64,000 bases of DNA from Hwangdonia seohaensis (GTDB taxonomy: Bacteria; Bacteroidota; Bacteroidia; Flavobacteriales; Flavobacteriaceae): positions 248,001-312,000 of the forward strand of contig NZ_JAVSCK010000004.1 in NCBI RefSeq assembly GCF_031932625.1, given 5' to 3'. The first letter of the stretch is position 1; every line of letters starts with the position of its first letter. The notes under the pieces were generated by a model. The model had not been told where the DNA came from and searched no databases. It was given only the letters and a program-made list of their open reading frames with translations. The translations under genes and the position numbers were made by a program. Shown piece after piece: positions 56,518 to 64,000 of the stretch.

Positions 56518-59500
56518 ATGTTATCAACACAAGCTGAAAGATTAAATTTCTCGTCTATTGTAAATAGAACAGAATACCCAGATTTCTTGGATATTCAGAT
56601 AAAATCCTTCCAGGATTTTTTCCAATTAGAAACTAAATCAGAAGAAAGAGGTGATGAAGGTCTTTACAACACCTTTATGGAAAACTTTCCAATCACAGAT
56701 TCACGTAATCAATTTGTTTTAGAGTTTTTAGATTACTTTGTAGATCCACCAAGATATGCTATAGAAGAGTGTATTGAAAGAGGTCTTACATACAGCGTTC
56801 CACTAAAGGCAAGGTTAAAATTATATTGTACAGATCCTGAACATGAGGATTTCGAGACCATTGTTCAAGATGTGTATTTAGGAACCATACCTTACATGAC
56901 ACCTTCCGGTACGTTTTGTATTAATGGTGCCGAACGTGTGGTAGTATCTCAACTGCATAGATCTCCGGGGGTATTCTTTGGACAATCATTCCATGCCAAT
57001 GGAACAAAATTATATTCTGCAAGGGTTATTCCTTTTAAAGGCTCTTGGATAGAATTTGCTACAGATATCAATCAAGTGATGTACGCTTACATTGATAGAA
57101 AGAAAAAATTACCGGTAACAACGCTTTTTAGAGCTATTGGCTTTGAGCGCGATAAAGACATTTTAGAGATTTTCGATCTTGCTGAAGAAGTTAAAGTATC
57201 AAAATCCGGATTAAAAAAATATTTAGGACGAAAGCTTGCGGCACGTGTTCTTAACACATGGCATGAGGATTTTGTTGATGAAGACACAGGAGAAGTAGTA
57301 TCTATCGAGCGTAACGAAATTGTGCTAGATCGTGATACGGTACTTGATAAAGAAAATATTGAAGAAATTCTTGAAGCTGAAGTAAAAACGATTCTTTTAC
57401 ACAAAGAAACTTCAGAGCAAGGTGATTATGCCATTATTCATAACACGCTTCAAAAAGATCCAACAAACTCTGAGAAGGAGGCTGTTGAGCATATCTATAG
57501 ACAATTGCGTAATGCGGAGCCGCCAGATGAGGAAACCGCAAGAGGCATTATTGATAAATTATTCTTCTCAGACCAACGTTACTCTTTAGGTGAGGTTGGC
57601 CGTTACAGAATGAACAAAAAATTAGGTCTTGATATTGGCATGGATAAGCAAGTGCTTACCAAAGAAGATATCATCACCATTATAAAATATTTAATCGAGC
57701 TTATCAACTCTAAAGCAGAGATTGATGATATTGATCACTTATCAAACCGTCGTGTACGTACGGTTGGTGAGCAATTATCTCAACAATTTGGTGTTGGTTT
57801 AGCACGTATGGCACGTACTATTCGTGAGCGAATGAACGTTCGTGATAACGAGGTGTTTACACCAATAGATTTGATTAATGCCAAGACTTTATCGTCTGTA
57901 ATTAACTCTTTCTTTGGTACCAATCAGCTTTCGCAATTCATGGACCAAACCAATCCTCTTGCAGAAATTACGCATAAGCGTCGTTTATCTGCCTTAGGAC
58001 CTGGAGGTTTATCTCGTGAAAGAGCAGGATTCGAGGTTCGTGATGTACACTATACACACTACGGAAGACTTTGTCCGATTGAAACACCAGAGGGACCAAA
58101 CATTGGTTTAATCTCTTCACTTTCAGTGTATGCTAAAGTGAATTCTATGGGGTTCATTGAAACGCCTTACAGAAAAGTTACAGATGGTGTTGTAGATATC
58201 AAAAACGAGCCAAGGTATTTAAGTGCTGAAGAAGAAGAAGAAAAATTAATCGCTCAGGCAACTGTTGAAGTTGATGATAACGGTAAAATTTTACACGAGA
58301 AGGTTATTGCCAGAATGGAAGGCGATTTCCCAGTAATTGATCCGGCAGCTTTACATTATACCGATGTAGCACCAAATCAAATATCCTCTATTTCGGCGTC
58401 TTTGATTCCGTTCTTAGAGCATGATGATGCGAACAGAGCCTTGATGGGATCAAACATGATGCGTCAAGCAGTGCCACTTTTACGAGTAGATGCACCAATT
58501 GTAGGTACCGGTTTAGAGCGTCAAGTTGCTTCAGATTCTCGTGTATTAATTAATGCAGAAGGCAATGGCGTAGTACTTTATGTTGATGCCAACGAGATTA
58601 AAATTCAGTACGAGCGTACCGAAGATGAGGCTAAAGTAAGTTTTGATAGCGATATTAAAACCTACGAATTGGTAAAATTCAGAAAAACAAACCAAGGAAC
58701 GTCTATCAACTTAAAACCAATCGTGGTTAAGGGCGATAAAGTTACCAAAGGTCAGGTTTTATGTGAAGGTTATGCGACTCAAAAAGGAGAATTAGCTTTA
58801 GGTAGAAATATGAAAGTGGCCTTTATGCCATGGAAAGGATACAACTTTGAGGATGCGATTGTAATTTCTGAAAAAGTGGTTCGTGAAGATATTTTCACAT
58901 CTATTCATATCGATGAGTATTCATTAGAGGTTAGAGATACCAAATTAGGTAACGAAGAATTGACTAACGATATTCCTAACGTTTCGGAAGAAGCGACAAA
59001 AGATTTGGATGAACACGGAATGATTCGCGTTGGCGCCGAGGTTAAACCTGGCGATATCCTTATTGGTAAAATTACACCAAAAGGAGAATCAGACCCAACA
59101 CCTGAAGAAAAATTATTACGTGCCATTTTTGGAGATAAAGCCGGGGATGTTAAAGATGCTTCTTTAAAAGCTTCACCATCATTAAACGGTGTTGTTATTG
59201 AAAAGAAATTGTTTGCAAGAGCCGTAAAAGATAAGCGTAAAAGAGCGCAGGATAAAGATGATATCTTACAATTGGAAGGTATTTACGATGCAAAATTCGA
59301 TGCTTTAAAAGATGTATTGGTCGAAAAACTTTTCTCTATTGTAAATGGTAAAACGGCTCAAGGTATTTTTAACGATTTAGGTGAAGAGGTATTGCCAAAA
59401 GGTAAAAAATTCACACTTAAAATGTTAAATGCTGTTGATGATTATGCGCATTTAGTGTCAGGTAAATGGACCACGGATGAGCATACAAACAAACTTGTAG

Positions 59501-60330
59501 CAGATTTAATCCATAATTACAAAATAAAGGAAAACGATTTACAAGGTGCATTACGCCGCGAGAAGTTTACAATCTCTGTTGGTGATGAGTTACCTGCGGG
59601 AATCATTAAACTTGCTAAGGTTTATATTGCCAAAAAACGTAAGCTTAAAGTAGGTGATAAAATGGCGGGACGTCACGGTAACAAAGGTATCGTTGCACGT
59701 ATCGTTCGTCAGGAAGATATGCCATTCTTAGAAGATGGAACGCCGGTTGATATTGTATTAAATCCACTTGGTGTACCGTCTCGTATGAATATCGGTCAGA
59801 TTTATGAAACCGTTCTCGGATGGGCTGGCCAAAAACTAGGGCGTACTTTCGCAACACCAATTTTTGATGGAGCAACTATAGATCAAATTAACGAATTCAC
59901 AGATGAAGCTGGAATTCCAAGATACGGGCATACCTATTTATACGATGGTGGAACAGGACAACGTTTCGATCAGCCAGCAACGGTTGGGGTGATTTATATG
60001 TTGAAACTTGGCCATATGGTTGACGATAAAATGCACGCGCGTTCTATCGGGCCTTACTCATTAATTACGCAACAGCCGCTTGGTGGTAAAGCACAATTTG
60101 GTGGTCAGCGTTTTGGTGAGATGGAAGTTTGGGCACTTGAAGCTTATGGCGCATCAAGTACCTTACGTGAAATTTTAACTGTAAAATCTGATGATGTTAT
60201 TGGAAGAGCCAAAACTTACGAAGCTATTGTAAAAGGCGAACCCATGCCAGATCCAGGGTTACCGGAATCCTTCAACGTGCTTATGCATGAGCTGAAAGGT
60301 CTAGGTTTGGATATCAGATTAGAGGAGTAG
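56518..60330 (+). CDS. rpoB: DNA-directed RNA polymerase subunit beta
   Basis: 1270 residues. N-terminal lobe from MLSTQAERLNF; rifampicin region FFGTNQLSQFMDQTNPLAEITHKRRLSALGPGGL with wild-type-like D, H and R/L residues; RVVPFKGSWIEFATD; C-terminal KMAGRHGNKGIVARI and QPLGGKAQFGGQRFGEMEVWALEAYGA. The ATG at 56518 is preferred to the TTG directly before it. 33 bp from rpoC. Length is normal for Bacteroidota. Confidence 0.98.
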   Translation: MLSTQAERLNFSSIVNRTEYPDFLDIQIKSFQDFFQLETKSEERGDEGLYNTFMENFPITDSRNQFVLEFLDYFVDPPRYAIEECIERGLTYSVPLKARLKLYCTDPEHEDFETIVQDVYLGTIPYMTPSGTFCINGAERVVVSQLHRSPGVFFGQSFHANGTKLYSARVIPFKGSWIEFATDINQVMYAYIDRKKKLPVTTLFRAIGFERDKDILEIFDLAEEVKVSKSGLKKYLGRKLAARVLNTWHEDFVDEDTGEVVSIERNEIVLDRDTVLDKENIEEILEAEVKTILLHKETSEQGDYAIIHNTLQKDPTNSEKEAVEHIYRQLRNAEPPDEETARGIIDKLFFSDQRYSLGEVGRYRMNKKLGLDIGMDKQVLTKEDIITIIKYLIELINSKAEIDDIDHLSNRRVRTVGEQLSQQFGVGLARMARTIRERMNVRDNEVFTPIDLINAKTLSSVINSFFGTNQLSQFMDQTNPLAEITHKRRLSALGPGGLSRERAGFEVRDVHYTHYGRLCPIETPEGPNIGLISSLSVYAKVNSMGFIETPYRKVTDGVVDIKNEPRYLSAEEEEEKLIAQATVEVDDNGKILHEKVIARMEGDFPVIDPAALHYTDVAPNQISSISASLIPFLEHDDANRALMGSNMMRQAVPLLRVDAPIVGTGLERQVASDSRVLINAEGNGVVLYVDANEIKIQYERTEDEAKVSFDSDIKTYELVKFRKTNQGTSINLKPIVVKGDKVTKGQVLCEGYATQKGELALGRNMKVAFMPWKGYNFEDAIVISEKVVREDIFTSIHIDEYSLEVRDTKLGNEELTNDIPNVSEEATKDLDEHGMIRVGAEVKPGDILIGKITPKGESDPTPEEKLLRAIFGDKAGDVKDASLKASPSLNGVVIEKKLFARAVKDKRKRAQDKDDILQLEGIYDAKFDALKDVLVEKLFSIVNGKTAQGIFNDLGEEVLPKGKKFTLKMLNAVDDYAHLVSGKWTTDEHTNKLVADLIHNYKIKENDLQGALRREKFTISVGDELPAGIIKLAKVYIAKKRKLKVGDKMAGRHGNKGIVARIVRQEDMPFLEDGTPVDIVLNPLGVPSRMNIGQIYETVLGWAGQKLGRTFATPIFDGATIDQINEFTDEAGIPRYGHTYLYDGGTGQRFDQPATVGVIYMLKLGHMVDDKMHARSIGPYSLITQQPLGGKAQFGGQRFGEMEVWALEAYGASSTLREILTVKSDDVIGRAKTYEAIVKGEPMPDPGLPESFNVLMHELKGLGLDIRLEE

Positions 60331-60362
60331 TTAATTAATTAAAATCATTTCAACCATATATT

Positions 60363-63300
60363 ATGGCAAGAAAACAAGATAAACATACAGTAAAGAGATT
60401 TAATAAAATCTCCATTGGTTTAGCATCACCAGAATCTATTTTAGCAGAATCTAGAGGTGAGGTTTTAAAACCAGAAACTATCAATTATCGAACTCACAAA
60501 CCAGAACGTGATGGTTTGTTCTGTGAGCGTATTTTTGGCCCTGTAAAGGATTACGAATGTGCTTGTGGTAAATATAAAAGAATCCGTTATAAAGGTATTG
60601 TTTGCGACCGTTGTGGTGTAGAAGTTACAGAAAAGAAAGTGCGTAGAGATCGCGTAGGACACATCAACCTTGTTGTGCCTGTTGCCCATATCTGGTACTT
60701 CCGTTCGTTACCAAACAAAATAGGTTACTTACTTGGTTTGCCGTCTAAGAAATTAGATATGATTATTTACTACGAACGTTATGTAGTAATTCAACCAGGT
60801 AATGCTAAAAATGAAGAAGGTGAGCCATTGCAAAAATTGGATTTCCTTACTGAAGAAGAATACCTAAACATTTTAGAAACACTTCCTCAAGATAATCAAT
60901 ATTTAGATGACGACGACCCAAATAAGTTTTTGGCTAAAATGGGAGCGGAGTGTTTAATTGAATTATTAGCAAGAATCGATTTACAAGCGCTGTCTTACGA
61001 ATTGCGTCATAAAGCCAATACAGAAACGTCTAAACAACGTAAAACTGAAGCTTTAAAACGTTTACAAGTGGTTGAAGCCTTACGTGAATCTAACAATAAC
61101 AGGGAAAATCGTCCGGAGTGGATGATTATGAAGGTTGTGCCAATCATACCGCCAGAATTACGTCCTTTAGTGCCGTTAGATGGTGGTCGTTTCGCAACGT
61201 CCGATTTAAATGATTTATACCGTCGTGTGATTATCCGTAACAACCGTCTTAAAAGATTGGTTGAGATAAAAGCACCAGAGGTGATTTTACGTAACGAAAA
61301 ACGTATGTTACAAGAATCTGTCGATTCATTGTTTGATAACACACGTAAATCGTCTGCAGTAAAAACGGATTCCAACAGACCATTAAAATCGTTATCCGAT
61401 TCACTTAAAGGTAAGCAAGGGCGTTTCCGTCAAAACTTACTTGGTAAGCGTGTTGATTATTCGGCGCGTTCGGTAATTGTTGTTGGACCGGAATTGAGGT
61501 TGTTCGAATGTGGTATTCCAAAAAATATGGCAGCCGAATTATACAAACCTTTCGTAATTAGAAAATTAATTGAAAGAGGTATTGTAAAAACCGTAAAATC
61601 TGCAAAGAAAATTATAGATAAAAGAGAGCCTGTGGTTTGGGATATTTTAGAGAATGTTTTAAAAGGACATCCAGTACTTTTAAATCGTGCTCCTACCTTA
61701 CACAGACTTGGTATACAAGCATTTCAACCTAAGCTTATTGAAGGTAAAGCGATTCAGTTACACCCATTAGTGTGTACGGCGTTTAATGCCGATTTTGATG
61801 GTGACCAGATGGCGGTGCATTTACCACTTGGGCCAGAAGCTATTTTAGAGTGCCAGTTATTAATGTTGGCATCTCACAATATCTTAAACCCAGCAAATGG
61901 TTCGCCAGTAACGGTACCTTCTCAAGATATGGTACTTGGTCTTTATTATATGACCAAGTTGCGTGAGTCTACGCCAGAAATGCCAGTAAAAGGTGAAGGA
62001 TTGACTTTTTATTCTCCAGAAGAAGTGGTAATAGCTTTTAACGAGAAAAGAGTGGATTTAAATGCAGGTATTAAAGTAAGAACAATCGATCTTAATGAAG
62101 ACGGCAAACTTGATAAAATGATTGTTGAAACCACGGTGGGTCGTGTGTTGTTTAATCAACACGTACCACAAGCGGCTGGATACATCAATCAGGTATTGAC
62201 TAAAAAATCGTTAAGGGATATAATTGGAAAAATTCTTAAAGTAACCTCCGTTCCTGAAACGGCTGATTTCTTAGATGCAATTAGAACTTTAGGATTCAAA
62301 TTTGCATTCCAAGGTGGATTATCATTCAGTTTAGGTGATATTATCATTCCGCCGGAAAAGCAAGGTATGATTGATAAAGCCAATGGTTTAGTTGATGGTA
62401 TTACGGGTAACTATAACATGGGGCTTATTACCAATAACGAACGTTACAACCAAGTTATTGATATTTGGACGTCAACAAATGCGGAATTGACCGAGTTGTC
62501 GATGAAGCGTATCCGAGAAGACCAACAAGGGTTTAACTCGGTATTTATGATGCTTGATTCTGGAGCTCGTGGATCTAAAGAACAGATTCGTCAGCTTACC
62601 GGTATGCGTGGATTAATGGCGAAACCTAAAAAATCGAATGCTGGTGGAGGTGAAATTATCGAAAACCCGATTCTTTCTAACTTTAAAGAAGGACTTTCAA
62701 TTTTAGAATACTTTATCTCAACCCACGGTGCACGTAAAGGTCTTGCAGATACGGCTCTTAAAACGGCCGATGCTGGATACTTAACACGTCGTTTGGTAGA
62801 TGTTTCACAAGATGTGATTATCAATACTGAAGATTGTGGTACGTTAAGAGGTGTTGAAGTTGAGCCATTAAAGAAGAATGATGAGGTTGTTGAAACTTTA
62901 GAAGAAAGAATTGTTGGCCGTGTATCTTTAAACGATGTATATAATCCTTTAACAGATGAGTTGTTGGTTGCTGCCGGCGAACTTATTGATGACGATATCG
63001 CAAAAGCTATTGAAGCCTCACCAATTGATGCTGTCGAAGTACGTTCGGCATTAAGCTGTGAAGCCTTAAAAGGAATTTGTGCCAAATGTTACGGTCGTAA
63101 TTTAGCGACAGGTAAAATGGTACAACGTGGCGAAGCTGTTGGTGTTGTTGCTGCACAATCTATTGGAGAACCTGGAACCCAGTTAACATTGCGTACGTTC
63201 CACGTGGGTGGTATTGCCGGTAACATTTCAGAGGATAATAAATTGGCTGTTAAGTTTAACGGTATTGCCGAAATAGAAGATTTAAAAACCGTAAAAGGTA

Positions 63301-64000
63301 AAGATAGCGAAGGTAATGATGTAGATATTGTAATCTCGCGTACATCCGAACTTAAATTAACAGATAAGAAAACGGGTATTGTTTTAAGTACCAACAACAT
63401 CCCTTATGGTTCTACCATTTATGTTAAAAATGGTCAAGAGCTAAGTAAAGGCGATGTGGTTTGTCAATGGGATCCATACAACGGTGTTATTATTTCAGAA
63501 TTTGCTGGTAAAGTAAAATATGAAAACATCGAGCAAGGGGTAACCTATCAGGTAGAAATTGATGAACAAACCGGTTTCCAAGAAAAAGTAATTTCAGAAT
63601 CTAGAAACAAAAAACTAATACCAACGCTTCATATTGAAGATGGTAAAGGTGAAATTATTCGTTCTTATAACTTACCTGTTGGAGCGCATTTAATGATTGA
63701 CGACGGAGAAAAGATTATTATCGGTAAGGTATTGGTTAAAATTCCTCGTAAATCTGCAAAAGCGGGTGATATTACAGGAGGTTTACCACGTGTAACCGAG
63801 TTGTTCGAAGCACGTAACCCTTCAAATCCAGCAGTAGTTAGTGCTATTGATGGTGTGGTATCTTTCGGAAAAATTAAGCGTGGTAATCGTGAGATTATTG
63901 TAGAATCGAAATCGGGCGATATTAAGAAATACTTAGTAAAATTATCTAATCAAATCCTTGTACAGGAAAACGATTATGTAAAAGCGGGTATGCCTTTATC
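60363..64000 (+). CDS. rpoC: DNA-directed RNA polymerase subunit beta' (3' end outside window)
   Basis: Open from ATG 60363 (MARKQDKHTVKRFNKISIGLASPE) to the window end, at least 1212 residues. The zinc-binding cluster CACGKYKRIRYKGIVCDRCGVEV is near residue 60-82, the catalytic Mg2+ motif NADFDGDQMAVH at 475-486, and the trigger-loop/bridge-helix region with RGSKEQIRQLTGMRGLMAKP (here ARGSKEQIRQ) further on, then CEALKGICAKCYGRNLATGK and VGVVAAQSIGEPGTQLTLRTFH. No frameshift was noticed. About 200 C-terminal residues are expected beyond the window. Confidence 0.98.
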   Translation, partial: MARKQDKHTVKRFNKISIGLASPESILAESRGEVLKPETINYRTHKPERDGLFCERIFGPVKDYECACGKYKRIRYKGIVCDRCGVEVTEKKVRRDRVGHINLVVPVAHIWYFRSLPNKIGYLLGLPSKKLDMIIYYERYVVIQPGNAKNEEGEPLQKLDFLTEEEYLNILETLPQDNQYLDDDDPNKFLAKMGAECLIELLARIDLQALSYELRHKANTETSKQRKTEALKRLQVVEALRESNNNRENRPEWMIMKVVPIIPPELRPLVPLDGGRFATSDLNDLYRRVIIRNNRLKRLVEIKAPEVILRNEKRMLQESVDSLFDNTRKSSAVKTDSNRPLKSLSDSLKGKQGRFRQNLLGKRVDYSARSVIVVGPELRLFECGIPKNMAAELYKPFVIRKLIERGIVKTVKSAKKIIDKREPVVWDILENVLKGHPVLLNRAPTLHRLGIQAFQPKLIEGKAIQLHPLVCTAFNADFDGDQMAVHLPLGPEAILECQLLMLASHNILNPANGSPVTVPSQDMVLGLYYMTKLRESTPEMPVKGEGLTFYSPEEVVIAFNEKRVDLNAGIKVRTIDLNEDGKLDKMIVETTVGRVLFNQHVPQAAGYINQVLTKKSLRDIIGKILKVTSVPETADFLDAIRTLGFKFAFQGGLSFSLGDIIIPPEKQGMIDKANGLVDGITGNYNMGLITNNERYNQVIDIWTSTNAELTELSMKRIREDQQGFNSVFMMLDSGARGSKEQIRQLTGMRGLMAKPKKSNAGGGEIIENPILSNFKEGLSILEYFISTHGARKGLADTALKTADAGYLTRRLVDVSQDVIINTEDCGTLRGVEVEPLKKNDEVVETLEERIVGRVSLNDVYNPLTDELLVAAGELIDDDIAKAIEASPIDAVEVRSALSCEALKGICAKCYGRNLATGKMVQRGEAVGVVAAQSIGEPGTQLTLRTFHVGGIAGNISEDNKLAVKFNGIAEIEDLKTVKGKDSEGNDVDIVISRTSELKLTDKKTGIVLSTNNIPYGSTIYVKNGQELSKGDVVCQWDPYNGVIISEFAGKVKYENIEQGVTYQVEIDEQTGFQEKVISESRNKKLIPTLHIEDGKGEIIRSYNLPVGAHLMIDDGEKIIIGKVLVKIPRKSAKAGDITGGLPRVTELFEARNPSNPAVVSAIDGVVSFGKIKRGNREIIVESKSGDIKKYLVKLSNQILVQENDYVKAGMPL

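Noticed and set aside
60465..63400. Several minus-strand frames of 64-164 codons
   Set aside because: They are shadows of rpoC, whose plus-strand frame is unbroken with all expected motifs.

Overview
The window is a stretch of chromosome from a member of the Bacteroidota, almost certainly the family Flavobacteriaceae. It is visibly AT-rich. Two secreted proteins carry type IX secretion C-terminal sorting domains. Several promoters have the Bacteroidota form TTG-N18..20-TAnnTTTG. Shine-Dalgarno sequences are nearly absent, except for a very strong one before rpsU. The protein families (2TM-domain LytS kinases, DUF2851, DUF4350, TonB-dependent receptors with a carboxypeptidase-like N-terminal domain) are typical of marine flavobacteria. 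No phage, IS transposase, CRISPR array or plasmid function was found.

Layout. 1-7.6 kb: a minus-strand operon SpoIIM-like / DUF4129 / DUF4350 / MoxR ATPase / DUF58 with a divergent RDD membrane protein, then a 4 x 90 bp tandem repeat and a TRIC channel. 7.9-14.1 kb: M3 peptidase, cyclophilin lipoprotein, Nudix CoA pyrophosphatase, PlsC-like acyltransferase, a BKACE (DUF849) enzyme paired with a GNAT-like protein. 14.4-20.6 kb: an orphan gene, topoisomerase III, RluE-like pseudouridine synthase, ECF sigma factor with a membrane partner, YhhN lysoplasmalogenase. 20.7-25.9 kb: TonB-dependent receptor, an orphan gene, a TonB-like transducer, small secreted proteins. 25.9-28.9 kb: a LytS-type kinase with a fused 2TM domain, two free 2TM proteins and a LytTR regulator. 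29-40.5 kb: PepT, PyrD, two T9SS-exported proteins, HMG-CoA lyase, a porin, an FMN-binding protein with a membrane partner, GuaB. 40.7-48.1 kb: Crp/Fnr regulator, DUF2851, PspC, K+ channel, AGCS symporter, helix-hairpin-helix protein, acyl-CoA dehydrogenase. 48.5-51.1 kb: an orphan MORN-like gene, rpsU, a XerC/D recombinase, HPF. 51.2-64 kb: the conserved translation/transcription block tRNA-Thr, [tRNA-Tyr, largely masked by N], tRNA-Gly, tRNA-Thr, tuf, tRNA-Trp, secE, nusG, rplK, rplA, rplJ, rplL, rpoB, rpoC (cut off by the window end).

The genes are mostly ordinary housekeeping; the less explained content lies between them. (i) Six copies of a GGGCGTTA...TAACGC element each sit a few bases after a stop codon and in the same orientation to the preceding gene. 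(ii) Three isolated orphan genes share an upstream motif, and two of them share a 144 bp hairpin-forming downstream element, so they look like cassettes. (iii) Three heptanucleotide tandem tracts lie in 5' regions, two of them touching a start codon. (iv) The 3' end of tRNA-Trp is duplicated around a small palindrome-bearing insert. (v) The 59 N at 51366-51424 fall inside what the flanks identify as a tRNA-Tyr gene.
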